Shown in pieces: positions 15,628-26,492 of a DNA stretch of 64,000 nucleotides. Position 1 is the first letter of the stretch; every line of letters starts with the position of its first letter. Below the pieces are notes generated by a model. It was not told where the DNA came from, ran no database searches, and was given only the letters and a program-made list of their open reading frames with translations. The DNA comes from Streptomyces sp. WP-1 (GTDB lineage Bacteria; Actinomycetota; Actinomycetes; Streptomycetales; Streptomycetaceae). The position numbers were made by a program, and so were the translations under genes. The stretch is taken from the NCBI RefSeq assembly GCF_030450125.1, contig NZ_CP123923.1:2852001-2916000 (forward strand), read 5' to 3'.

Positions 15628-18623
15628 CTGCTTGCCTCCTCGACAGGGCCCCCCGTGGCTTCTCCGGAATGGTCTTCGATCTCTGCCTCTACGTCGCGGT
15701 AGCCGGCCTGTGCTCCTCGGCGGAAGCCACCGAGCCTGCGGCGCAGGGCCTCGGCATCGACGCTGGTGCTGCGCTGGCGGGGCGGGGGTGCGGGTGCGGT
15801 GATCCTGGGGGTGCGCTTGGGCAGCCCCTTGCTGGTGACCCGCTCCTCGGCCCCGCCGTCGTCGGCGGCCCCGGTCATGGGCCGCGCGTGGCTGACGGGT
15901 TCGGCATCGGCGGGAGGAACCGGCTGGTCGCCGGGTGCCTCGTCCGGTGCGTTGTCCGGCGCGTTCTCGGGAGCCTTGTCCCGTGGGTTCTCCGGCGCGC
16001 TCTCGGGGGCCTCGCCCCGTGCGTTGTCCGGCGCGCTCTCGGGGGCCTCGCCCCGTGCGTTGTCCGGCGCGCTCTCGGGAGCCTCGCCCCGGGCGTTGTC
16101 CGGCGCGCTCTCGGGAGCCTCGCCCCGGGCGTTGTCCGGCGCGCTCTCGGGAGCCTTGTCCGCTGCCTCGTCCGTGAGCGGGAGCAGCAGCTCCATCGTC
16201 GTCTCGGCGAAGGTCTCCACCGGGGCCTTGGGACGGGTCTCGGCCGCCTCCGGGCCGGGCCCCGCCTGCTCGTGCGTCGTCTCCTCGGCGGCTTCGGGCG
16301 CCGCCTCCTCGGACGTGGTCGCGTCCGGGACGTCGTCCTGCTCGGGCTCCGGCTCAACGCCGGCGTCCCTGACCGCCCTCTCCGCCAGTGCCACCAGCGG
16401 GTCCTGCTGCTCTGCGTCCTCCTTCGGACGCGTCGGCAGGACATGGGAGTTGGCCTCGGCGACGGCGCCCGGCAGGGTGAAGGTGCCGGTGGTGGAGGTG
16501 GCGGCCTGCGGGGGTACGGCGATGGCGGGGGCCTCGGACAGCAGGGTGGCCGGCAGCACCACGACCGCGGCGACCCCGCCCTGCTTCTGCTCGCGCAGCT
16601 GCACCCGCACGCCGTGCCGGTGGGCGAGGCGGGCCACGACGTACAGGCCGAGCCCGAGTCCGTCCTCGCCCTCCCGCTCGTACCCCGCCTCGGGATCGAA
16701 CTCGGCGAGGCGCGCGTTGAGCCGGGTGAGGCGGTCCTCCGCCATGCCGATGCCCTCGTCGTGCACGGAGAGCATGACCTCGCCGGACTCCAGCAGCCAG
16801 CCGGACACCTCGACCGGCACGTCCGGCGGGGAGAACGTGGTGGCGTTCTCCATCAGTTCGGCCAGCAGGTGCGAGAGGTCGTCCGCGGCGAAGCCCGCGA
16901 CATGCGCGTGCGGCGGCAGCGAGGCGATGCGCACCCGCTCGTACCGCTCGATCTCGCTGACCGCGGCGCGCACCACGTCGACCAGCGGCACCGGTCCGTG
17001 GTGCTGCTGCACATGCTCGGTGCCGGCGAGGACCAGCAGGTTCTCGCTGTGCCGGCGCATCACGGTGGCGAAGTGGTCCAGCTTGAAGAGGGTGGCGAGG
17101 CGCTCGGGGTCCTGCTCGCGGTCCTCCAGGCCCTCGATGACGGCGAGCTGGCGCTCGACCAGCCCGAGGGTGCGCAGCGCCAGGTTGACGAAGGTGCCGC
17201 CGATGCCGGCGCGCACCCGGTCCAGTTCGGCCGCCGCCTCGGCGAGTTCGGCGCGCAGCTCCTCGCGGGCGTCGGCCATCTTCTGCCGCTGCCCGACCAG
17301 GTGCTTGCGGTCGGTCTCCAGGGTGGTGACCCGCTCGTGCAGGGCGGCGGCGTGCGCGTGCAGGGCGTTGACGGAGCGGACGGCCTGCGCGAACTCGTCG
17401 TTGCGGCCGGTGAAGGCGATGGGTTCGCGGCCGGCCGGGTCGCCGGGCTCGGCGAGCCGGGCCGTGCCGCGGCGCAGCACCGACAGGGGCCGGGTGAGGG
17501 TGCGGGCCATGGCGGTGGCGATGCCGACCGCGACCAGCAGCAGGACGCCGAGGACGGCGACGCGGATCTCCAGCGCGGTGACGTCGTCGTCCCGCAGCTT
17601 CTCCAGGTCCTGGGTGCGGTGCTCGTAGAGGGCGGACTCCGCGCCGCGCATCAGGTCGAGGCGCCCGGACAGGGCCGCGTCCAGCTTGGCGGCACTGGGC
17701 GTCGAGGCGCTGTCGGGGAAGGCCGGCTGGGCGGTGAAGGTGTCCAGGTACTTCTCGGCCGAGTTGACGTCGGCGCCGTTGACCGTGGAGTCGTACGCGT
17801 CGACGGCCGACTTGGGCGCGTTCTCGCGGAAGTCGGCGAGGGCCGCGTCGGAGCGCAGCCGGGCCTGCTGGGCGGCGGCGGTGAGCGCGTCGCGCTGCTT
17901 GCGGCCGGCCGCGCTGGGCACGGAGGTGGTGGTGGGCAGCCCGGTGACGGGGTTGAACACCGTCCGGTCGGTCGCCGGGACGTTGAGCGCGGCGAGCAGC
18001 AGGCCGCGGGCGGCGGCGGACTGCTGGACCGCGGTGTCCAGTTCGGCGAGCGCGTAGGCGCCGGAGCCGGCCCGCGGGGGCATCCGCTCGGCCAGCTGCT
18101 CGGCGAGCCGGTGCAGTTCGGTGATCGTCGCCGAGTACGCCTGGTGGGCTTCGAGCGCCGTGCTCCTGCCGGTGAGGGCGGCGCGCCGGACGGTGGCGAT
18201 GTGGTCGAGGTCGCCGCGCAGGCCCGCCGGGGTGCCGCTGTCGGCGCGCAGGTCCGCCACCTGGCGGTCGACGCGGGTGCCGCGGTCCTCGGAGGGCGCC
18301 TTGGACTCGGGGCGGCCGGCCGCGATGTAGGAGGTGACCTCGTCGCGCTCGTCGGCCAGGGAGCCGGCGAGGGCGAGCGCGTCCTGGGTGCGGGAGGCCA
18401 GCGTCACCAGGTCCTGGGAGTCGCTCACGTCCGAGGACGCGGTGAGGAGGGAGGGGGCTCCGGCGCCCGCGACCGCGGCGGCCACGACCGCGACGGCGAC
18501 GATCAGCCGGGTGCGCACATGCGTGGGCCGCCCGGTGCCCACGGGAGCCTCGGGGACGGCCTTCTCGGGGGCCGTCTGCCTGCCTGTGCGCCGAGGCCGC
18601 TTCATCTGCACCGGTGCTCGCAT
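15624..18623 (-). CDS. cvnA: Conservon sensor kinase (CvnA) with a repetitive C-terminal tail
   Basis: 999 residues (ATG 18623; a second ATG at codon 7). Layout: Arg-rich cytoplasmic start, first membrane helix at about 38-60, nitrate/nitrite-sensor-like extracytoplasmic helical domain to about 345, second membrane helix at about 348-368, HAMP, coiled coil, then a kinase-like core. His517 lies in LFKLDHFATVMRRHSENLLVLAG; the N-box is ELMENATTFSP; the G-boxes are DEGIGM and GLGLGLYVV. The last 280 residues are acidic, Pro/Ala-rich and disordered, with six tandem copies of a 12-residue unit (APESAPDNARGE). It heads the cvnABCD-monooxygenase operon. Confidence 0.92.
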   Translation of the reverse strand: MRAPVQMKRPRRTGRQTAPEKAVPEAPVGTGRPTHVRTRLIVAVAVVAAAVAGAGAPSLLTASSDVSDSQDLVTLASRTQDALALAGSLADERDEVTSYIAAGRPESKAPSEDRGTRVDRQVADLRADSGTPAGLRGDLDHIATVRRAALTGRSTALEAHQAYSATITELHRLAEQLAERMPPRAGSGAYALAELDTAVQQSAAARGLLLAALNVPATDRTVFNPVTGLPTTTSVPSAAGRKQRDALTAAAQQARLRSDAALADFRENAPKSAVDAYDSTVNGADVNSAEKYLDTFTAQPAFPDSASTPSAAKLDAALSGRLDLMRGAESALYEHRTQDLEKLRDDDVTALEIRVAVLGVLLLVAVGIATAMARTLTRPLSVLRRGTARLAEPGDPAGREPIAFTGRNDEFAQAVRSVNALHAHAAALHERVTTLETDRKHLVGQRQKMADAREELRAELAEAAAELDRVRAGIGGTFVNLALRTLGLVERQLAVIEGLEDREQDPERLATLFKLDHFATVMRRHSENLLVLAGTEHVQQHHGPVPLVDVVRAAVSEIERYERVRIASLPPHAHVAGFAADDLSHLLAELMENATTFSPPDVPVEVSGWLLESGEVMLSVHDEGIGMAEDRLTRLNARLAEFDPEAGYEREGEDGLGLGLYVVARLAHRHGVRVQLREQKQGGVAAVVVLPATLLSEAPAIAVPPQAATSTTGTFTLPGAVAEANSHVLPTRPKEDAEQQDPLVALAERAVRDAGVEPEPEQDDVPDATTSEEAAPEAAEETTHEQAGPGPEAAETRPKAPVETFAETTMELLLPLTDEAADKAPESAPDNARGEAPESAPDNARGEAPESAPDNARGEAPESAPDNARGEAPESAPENPRDKAPENAPDNAPDEAPGDQPVPPADAEPVSHARPMTGAADDGGAEERVTSKGLPKRTPRITAPAPPPRQRSTSVDAEALRRRLGGFRRGAQAGYRDVEAEIEDHSGEATGGPVEEASS
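15949..16161. repeat. 36-bp coding tandem repeat in cvnA
   Basis: Six contiguous units begin at 15949, 15985, 16021, 16057, 16093 and 16129 (last one truncated). Each encodes the 12-residue APESAPDNARGE-type unit in frame. Units 3-5 are nearly identical; the outer ones have drifted (ENPRDK, ENAPDN). Because the unit is a multiple of three, slippage would change length without breaking the frame. Confidence 0.85.
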
Positions 18624-18995
18624 TCCTGAACTCGTCTACCCAAGGGCCCGGGTGGCGCCCCGTCAGCTCGGTGCCAAGTGGTGCGTGCACCCGGTTCGTA
18701 CGGTTCCCGACCCTCCCAGCGCCGGTGGGCAGTGGTCGCGCATCACCTGACCCGCCACCCGAAGGAGTGAACATCGGAGGGGAGTTGGCGGGCAAGTTCC
18801 TCTGGCGTGTGCCGGGCCGTCCCGCGGCGGGCCGGTTGGACGCGCGCGACAGGGTTTGGCAATATTCGCCACCGCGCTTTTTCGGGGTGCCCCATTCCCG
18901 CCCAAACCAGGCGCCTGGCCTGCGCGAGCATGTCAATCCGACGGCGATTGCCGGCCTTTGGCAGGCGCCGTGAAGGGGTCGTGCAGACTGGCCGG
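18624..18995. promoter_or_regulatory. Divergent regulatory region between cvnA and the PP2C-like gene
   Basis: 372 bp with no supported gene, expected to carry promoters for both directions. A less GC-rich stretch near 18857-18890 includes the near-palindrome GGCAATATTCGCC. A CAGACT box lies 6 nt before the ATG of the plus-strand gene. Confidence 0.4.
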
Positions 18996-19784
18996 ATGCG
19001 CACTGATCTCGTTTCGGAACCCGGCGACGCGACCCGACCCAACGAGGACTTCGCCGATGTCGGACTACCCGCCTCCGGACAGGGCGGTTGCGTGATCTTG
19101 CTGGACGGGGTGACACCGCCCGCCGGGGAGACCGGCTGTCTGCATTCCGTCCCCTGGTTCACCACCCGGCTCGGCGGGGCGCTGACCGAACTGACCGTTT
19201 CCGGCCTGGATCTGACGCCGGCCGACCTCCTTTCGCGGGCGATCGAGCGCACCGCGCGGGCGCACGCGGACACCTGTGACCTTTCTCACCCGCGCACTCC
19301 GCAGGCAACCGTGGTGGTCGTGCGCTGGTCCGCCGAGGCGGTCGAGTACCTGGTCCTGTCCGACTCGGCGCTGCTGCTGCGCTCGCCCGACGGGGAGGTC
19401 ACCGCGGTCCTGGACGACCGGCTGGCCCGGCTGCCCCGCTCGGCGCTGGCCACCGACGCCCTGGTGGACGCGCACCTGCGCAACAAGGAGGGCGGCTTCT
19501 TCACGGCCGCCGCGGACCCGTCCGTCGCCGCCCGCGCGGTGACCGGCACCGTGCCGCGCGCCGAGGTCGCCGCGCTGGCCGCCCTGACCGACGGCGCGAC
19601 CCGCTGGACGGAGACGTTCCGCCAGGGCGACTGGACGGGGCTGTTCGACGTCCTCGCCAAGGAGGGCGCCCGCTCGCTCGTCGACCGGGTACGGGAGCTG
19701 GAGTCGGCGGACGCGAGGGAGCGGGCGTTCCTGGGGCGGAGCAAGACGCACGACGACGCGACGGTGGTGTACGTCGAGCTGTAG
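18996..19784 (+). CDS. PP2C-like protein phosphatase
   Basis: 262 residues starting MRTDLVSEPG. Recognisable PP2C elements: the opening NED (TRPNEDFAD), a LLDGV strand in place of the usual DGxGG, a central EYLVLSDSALLLRS strand-pair, and the closing HDDATVVYVEL with the metal-binding aspartates. The metal-site motif after the first Asp is DGVTPP rather than DGMGG, so activity is not certain, though this variant is common in actinobacteria. It could act on phosphorylated proteins or on the neighbouring conservon sensor; the latter is only proximity. An upstream in-frame extension exists but has no ribosome site. Confidence 0.7.
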   Translation: MRTDLVSEPGDATRPNEDFADVGLPASGQGGCVILLDGVTPPAGETGCLHSVPWFTTRLGGALTELTVSGLDLTPADLLSRAIERTARAHADTCDLSHPRTPQATVVVVRWSAEAVEYLVLSDSALLLRSPDGEVTAVLDDRLARLPRSALATDALVDAHLRNKEGGFFTAAADPSVAARAVTGTVPRAEVAALAALTDGATRWTETFRQGDWTGLFDVLAKEGARSLVDRVRELESADARERAFLGRSKTHDDATVVYVEL

Positions 19785-19803
19785 CGCCCCTTCCAGCCGC
19801 GGG

Positions 19804-20349
19804 TCACTTCTCCATGACGCCGTTCAGCTGGTGCAGCAGCCGGGCCAGCTCGGCCACCTCGCGGCGGTCCCAGTGGGCGAGCTGGCTGACGTACCGGGCG
19901 CGGCGGGCCTCGCGGACCCGGCCGACCCGGCGGTGGCCCTCCTCGGTGAGGGTGACGAGCCAGGCGCGGCCGTCGGCGGGGTCGGGCTCGCGGGTGATCA
20001 GGCCCAGCTCCTCCAGGGCGCGCAGCTGGCGGGACATGGTGGCCTTGCCGACGCCGAAGTAGCCGGCGAGTTCGGTGGCCCGCCGGCCGCCCTGCTCGTT
20101 CAGCCGGATCAGCAGCCCGTAGGCGGAGGTCTCCAGGTCGGGGTGGACCTCCCGGGCCATCTCGCCCTGGTTGGCGCGGGCGCGTCGCAGCAGTACGGTC
20201 AACTCGCGTTCGAGTGCCAGGAATTCCTGGTCTGCACCACTGGGCGTCACCTGCTCGGCGACGCGTGCTTCTGCGCCGTTTCCGTCCTCGTGCACGTCAC
20301 ACCCCTGATCGGTTTCGCGGTCCTGAAAGTTTCTGCCGAACGCCGTCAT
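19804..20349 (-). CDS. MarR-family regulator
   Basis: 181 residues; GGAG precedes the ATG. Winged helix at about residues 75-145: RATELAGYFGVGKATMSRQLRALEELGLITREPDPADGRAWLVTLTEEG, the classic MarR pattern including the DxR wing. The N-terminal 35 residues are an unconserved acidic extension. It is convergent with the phosphatase gene (19 bp apart) and divergent from the lysozyme gene, so it may regulate either itself or the lysozyme. Confidence 0.88.
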   Translation of the reverse strand: MTAFGRNFQDRETDQGCDVHEDGNGAEARVAEQVTPSGADQEFLALERELTVLLRRARANQGEMAREVHPDLETSAYGLLIRLNEQGGRRATELAGYFGVGKATMSRQLRALEELGLITREPDPADGRAWLVTLTEEGHRRVGRVREARRARYVSQLAHWDRREVAELARLLHQLNGVMEK

Positions 20350-20554
20350 AGCCGCAGCTCCGTAAGTATTTCGCAGGCGTAGACCAACGGCGGCGGCCGG
20401 ACCCCCTTCCCACGCCGCTGTCTACGTGCGTAGCTTTTTCGTCAGGCATTCAATGACATGGCCACGACAGTGCGCCACTTCCGCGGTCACTGCCATGTTC
20501 CCCCCACTTTCACCCCACCCTCCCCACCCTCCCCACCCTCCCCGGAGGCACGTC

Positions 20555-21379
20555 ATGCCCGCGCCCAGACCCCGCTCGCTCCGCCCGCGCCCCCTCGCCG
20601 TCCTGGTCACGGCCCTGCTCGCGGCGGCGGCCTGCGCACTCCCCCTCACCACCGCCCAGGCGGCGGCCACGCCCACCCGCGGCACCGCCTACATGGGGGA
20701 GACCGTCGCCGCCCACGACGGCAGCCACTCCACGCCCACCAGCGGGGACGCCGCCCAGACCGAGGGTGTGGACGTCTCCAACTACCAGGGCAGCGTGGCC
20801 TGGTCGACCCTGTACGGCAGCGGTGTCCGCTGGGCCTACACGAAGGCGACGGAGGGCACGTACTACACGAACCCCTCCTTCGCCCAGCAGTACAACGGCT
20901 CGTACAACGTGGGCATGATCCGCGGCTCGTACCACTTCGCCACCCCGGACACCACCGGCGGCGCCACCCAGGCGAGCTACTTCGTCGCGCACGGCGGCGG
21001 CTGGTCCAAGGACGGCAAGACCCTGCCGGGCGTGCTCGACATCGAGTGGAACCCCTACGGTGCCGACTGCTACGGCAAGACGGCGAGCCAGATGGTCAGC
21101 TGGATCGCGGACTTCCTGACCACGTACAGGTCCCTCACCGGCCGTGACGCCGTGCTCTACACCGCCACCAGCTGGTGGACCGAGTGCACCGGCGGCTACG
21201 CCGGCTTCGCGGGCAGCAACCCGCTGTGGATCGCCCGCTACGACACCACCCCGGGGACGCTCCCGGCCGGCTGGTCGTACTACACGATGTGGCAGTACAC
21301 CTCCTCCGGCGCGACCGTCGGCGACCACGACAAGTTCAACGGCGCGCTCGACCGCGTCCAGGCGCTCGCCAACGGCTGA
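20555..21379 (+). CDS. Secreted GH25 lysozyme (N-acetylmuramidase)
   Basis: 274 residues. GGAGG sits 7 nt before ATG 20555; longer in-frame starts have no ribosome site. The signal peptide has an Arg-rich start and ends near AQAA. The GH25 fold is seen in GVDVSNYQGSVAW (first catalytic Asp region), AYTKATEGTYYTNP, GSYHFA, LDIEWNPYG (catalytic Asp-x-Glu) and WQYTSSG. It hydrolyses the MurNAc-GlcNAc bond outside the cell, as in cellosyl. A direct C-rich repeat (CCCCACCCT units, about 20514-20541) lies just upstream in the leader. Confidence 0.92.
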   Translation: MPAPRPRSLRPRPLAVLVTALLAAAACALPLTTAQAAATPTRGTAYMGETVAAHDGSHSTPTSGDAAQTEGVDVSNYQGSVAWSTLYGSGVRWAYTKATEGTYYTNPSFAQQYNGSYNVGMIRGSYHFATPDTTGGATQASYFVAHGGGWSKDGKTLPGVLDIEWNPYGADCYGKTASQMVSWIADFLTTYRSLTGRDAVLYTATSWWTECTGGYAGFAGSNPLWIARYDTTPGTLPAGWSYYTMWQYTSSGATVGDHDKFNGALDRVQALANG

Positions 21380-21423
21380 CGGCCGGGGCGGCGGCCACCG
21401 GGACGCCCCCGGCCGGCGCCCGC

Positions 21424-21450
21424 CGCGCCCGGCTCGGCGAGCCGGGCGCG
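21424..21450. terminator. Bidirectional terminator between the lysozyme and lon genes
   Basis: Perfect hairpin with 12-bp arms (CGCGCCCGGCTC and its complement) and a GGC loop, between two convergent genes. A second, weaker inverted repeat around CCCGGGCC (about 21463-21493) follows it. Confidence 0.75.
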
Positions 21451-21514
21451 CGCACGGCGAGGACCCGGGCCTCCCTCGCGGGAACCCGGGCCCTGCCTTT
21501 CCCCACGGCGTCCG

Positions 21515-23935
<2,421 letters not shown>

Positions 23936-23956
23936 GATCTCCCCTTCGGCAGTCAA

Positions 23957-23977
23957 CTTGAGTTATGCCGACTCAAT
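23957..23977. promoter_or_regulatory. HAIR element, HspR operator of lon
   Basis: CTTGAGT-N7-ACTCAAT at 23957-23977, one mismatch from the HAIR consensus CTTGAGT-N7-ACTCAAG bound by HspR. It begins 22 bp upstream of the lon ATG. Confidence 0.85.
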
Positions 23978-24017
23978 GTCTGTCGCGGGGGGAATGTTCC
24001 CGACGAGGCGTTCGCTG

Positions 24018-24773
24018 TCAGCGATCACCTTGTCGGTGCAGGTGGGCGGGGGTTTCGACGGCCGCCCAGCGGCGCACGACGGGCCAGGTCGAGACGCCGA
24101 TCGTCAGCGCGATCAGATGGCCCCAGTTCGTCATGGGGTCCGTATAGGCGAGCAGGTCGGTCAGCAGGAGGTAGGCCGTACCGGCGATCAGGGGCCAGCG
24201 CAGCCAGGGGCGCAGCAGGCCGGCCAGGGCGCCGGTGCTCGCGGCGACGCCGAAGCTGATGCCGTAGTCCAGGCGGTGCAGTGAGGTCCCCGGGAGATCG
24301 CCGGCGAGGACCGCGAGGCCCACCGGGACCTCCGTCGCCAGGGTCGCCAGCACATGGCCCGCGAGGAAGACGCAGGCGGCCCGCGCACCCCCTATCCGGC
24401 GCTCCAGCGCGGTGAGCACCAGGACGAACGCCAGCGCGTACGGCGAGAGCAGCCCGCCCGCGATCCACAGCGCGCTGGCCAGCAGCACCACCGCGGGCGA
24501 GCGCACCAGATGGGCCACGTCCGTGCTGGAGCCCTGGTAGAGGGCGTACACCAGGGAGGGGGGCGCCTGGGCCGCGATCAGGGAGGTGACGGCCAGGAGG
24601 GCCGCGTAGCCGAAGGTGAACGGCGTCCCGGCGGGCGTCGGCAGCGGCAGCCGTGGGCGCGCCCGCGGCACCGCGAGGCGGCGGGCGGGCGGCGGCGCGG
24701 GCAGCACGGTCCGCTGGCGAGGCACACCGTCCAGCAGGTCCGCGCCCACGGTCTTCGGCGCGATCCGTTCCAC
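24018..24773 (-). CDS. Rhomboid-like integral membrane protein
   Basis: 251 residues from GTG 24773, preceded by AAGGAG. Six or so hydrophobic segments. The patterns HVLATLATEV, DYGISFGVAASTGALAG and NWGHLIAL are placed as in actinobacterial rhomboid-like proteins, but the canonical GxSG serine motif is not clear (the nearest is AAST). It is therefore either a diverged protease or an inactive pseudo-rhomboid. It is not obviously in an operon with lon; the 82-bp gap holds the HAIR promoter of lon. Divergent from the spermidine-synthase-like gene. Confidence 0.65.
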   Translation of the reverse strand: MERIAPKTVGADLLDGVPRQRTVLPAPPPARRLAVPRARPRLPLPTPAGTPFTFGYAALLAVTSLIAAQAPPSLVYALYQGSSTDVAHLVRSPAVVLLASALWIAGGLLSPYALAFVLVLTALERRIGGARAACVFLAGHVLATLATEVPVGLAVLAGDLPGTSLHRLDYGISFGVAASTGALAGLLRPWLRWPLIAGTAYLLLTDLLAYTDPMTNWGHLIALTIGVSTWPVVRRWAAVETPAHLHRQGDR

Positions 24774-24956
24774 GGTGGCGCTCCTTCCGTTCCCCCACAC
24801 CCTCCGCGCTGGGGGAGGCCGCTGTCCACGTCCGGAGCCCCAGGAGAGCGATTTCACGGCAACCTCATAAGTTTCGGCCACGTCCGTCACCCACGCCCCC
24901 GGCCGGACATCCGTAATCGCCGTGAAAGCAAAGCCCTGTTCAAGCAGGATGGACCC

Positions 24957-25634
24957 ATGGCTGCCCCAGAGGACTCCCCCGTGGTGCTGGACCGGCGCGA
25001 GGGGCCGTACGGCGAGGTGGTGCTGCGCAGACACGGCGCGCTGCTCCAGATCATCGCCAACGGCTGTTTCCTGATGGACACTTCGGACGGCCGCTCGGAG
25101 CGGCTGCTGATCGACGCGGCGTACGACGCCCTCGACGGGCGCCCGGAGCCGGCCGTGCTGATCGGCGGGCTCGGCGTCGGATTCTCACTCGCACACGCGT
25201 CCGACGATCCCCGCTGGGGACGGATCACGGTCGTGGAGCGGGAACCCGCCGTCGTCGACTGGCACCACGCGGGCCCCCTGTCCGGTCTGACCCGCGCCGC
25301 ACGGGCCGATCCGCGCACCAGGATCGTCCGGGACGACCTCGTCCGTTACGTCCATGAGACATCGGACACGTTCGACGCCCTGTGCCTCGACATCGACAAC
25401 GGCCCCGGCTGGACGGTCACCGAGGACAACGAGGGCCTGTACGCACCGGCCGGACTGGCCGCCTGCGCACGGGTGTTGAGACCGGGCGGGGTGCTCGCCG
25501 TCTGGTCGGCGCGGCCGTCCCCGGAATTTGAAGGAACCTTGTGGAATGCCGGGTTCCGACGGGTGCGTACCGAAGAGGTGCCCGTTGCCCGGGGAGTTCC
25601 GGACGCCGTGCACCTCGGCGTCCGCCCTGGATAG
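24957..25634 (+). CDS. Spermidine-synthase-like (SAM-dependent methyltransferase-fold) protein
   Basis: 225 residues with the class-I methyltransferase fold: VLIGGLGVGFSLAHA is the glycine-rich nucleotide loop, ITVVEREPAVVDW the acidic end of strand 2, and FDALCLDIDNGPGW the strand-4 Asp-x-Asp expected of polyamine synthases. The short N-terminal beta domain (YGEVVLRRHGALLQIIANGCFLM) is like that of spermidine synthase. Members of this group in Streptomyces lack biochemical assignment. ATG 24957 lies 112 bp before the response-regulator region, in the same direction. Confidence 0.75.
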   Translation: MAAPEDSPVVLDRREGPYGEVVLRRHGALLQIIANGCFLMDTSDGRSERLLIDAAYDALDGRPEPAVLIGGLGVGFSLAHASDDPRWGRITVVEREPAVVDWHHAGPLSGLTRAARADPRTRIVRDDLVRYVHETSDTFDALCLDIDNGPGWTVTEDNEGLYAPAGLAACARVLRPGGVLAVWSARPSPEFEGTLWNAGFRRVRTEEVPVARGVPDAVHLGVRPG

Positions 25635-25745
25635 CGACGGCACCGCCGATCCCCGTAGGGTGCTGCCCTGACGCGGATCTTTCGCGTCGATCGCAGACAT
25701 GGGATCACCCCACGGGTTCCGGAAAGCAACAAGCAGGGGCGGGCG

Positions 25746-26492
25746 ATGGAGCAGACACACACCTCCCAGAGCGGCGCGGCGGCGACCACCACCACTCCGG
25801 GCGCCCAGCGCCGGGTACTGGTCGTCGAGGACGACACCACGATCGTCGACGCCATCGCGGCCCGGCTCCGCGCCGAGGGCTTCCTCGTACAGACCGCGTC
25901 CGACGGACCGGCCGCCGTGGACACGGCCGAGGCGTGGCAGCCCGACCTGCTGATCCTCGACATCATGCTGCCCGGCTTCGACGGCCTGGAGGTGTGCCGG
26001 CGCGTGCAGGCCCAGCGCCCGGTGCCGGTGCTGATGCTCACCGCGCGCGACGACGAGACGGACATGCTGGTCGGGCTCGGCGTCGGCGCCGACGACTACA
26101 TGACCAAGCCGTTCTCCATGCGCGAGCTGGCCGCGCGGGTGCATGTGCTGCTGCGCCGGGTGGAGCGGGCCGCCATCGCCGCCTCCACGCCCCGCTCGGG
26201 CATCCTGCGCCTCGGCGAGCTGGAGATCGACCACGCGCAGCGCCGGGTGCGGGTGAAGTCGGAGGACGTCCATCTGACGCCCACCGAGTTCGACCTGCTG
26301 GTGTGCCTGGCCAACACCCCGCGCGCGGTGCTCTCCCGGGAGCAGCTGCTGGCCGAGGTCTGGGACTGGGCGGACGCCTCCGGCACCCGCACCGTCGACA
26401 GCCACATCAAGGCGCTGCGCCGCAAGATCGGCGCCGAGCGCATCCGCACCGTGCACGGTGTGGGCTACGCGCTGGAGACGCCGACCCCGTGA
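25746..26492 (+). CDS. OmpR/PhoB-family response regulator
   Basis: 248 residues. The receiver domain (about 22-135) has the acidic pair VVEDD, phospho-acceptor Asp72 (LLILDIMLPG) and Lys121 (TKPF); the C-terminal winged helix (about 155-245) has LTPTEFDLLVCLANTP and RTVDSHIKALRRKIG. It is coupled to the downstream kinase gene by a 4-bp overlap, GTGA at 26489-26492. The signal is unknown. Confidence 0.95.
   Translation: MEQTHTSQSGAAATTTTPGAQRRVLVVEDDTTIVDAIAARLRAEGFLVQTASDGPAAVDTAEAWQPDLLILDIMLPGFDGLEVCRRVQAQRPVPVLMLTARDDETDMLVGLGVGADDYMTKPFSMRELAARVHVLLRRVERAAIAASTPRSGILRLGELEIDHAQRRVRVKSEDVHLTPTEFDLLVCLANTPRAVLSREQLLAEVWDWADASGTRTVDSHIKALRRKIGAERIRTVHGVGYALETPTP

Noticed and set aside
15949..16161. 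Possible CRISPR array, because of a regular 36-bp repeat
   Set aside because: The units are contiguous with no unique spacers, lie in frame inside cvnA, and no cas gene is near.
15669..18629. A plus-strand open frame of 986 codons opposite cvnA
   Set aside because: It is a GC-bias shadow: no ribosome site, no family motif, composition dominated by Gly/Arg/Val, and exactly opposite a recognised gene.
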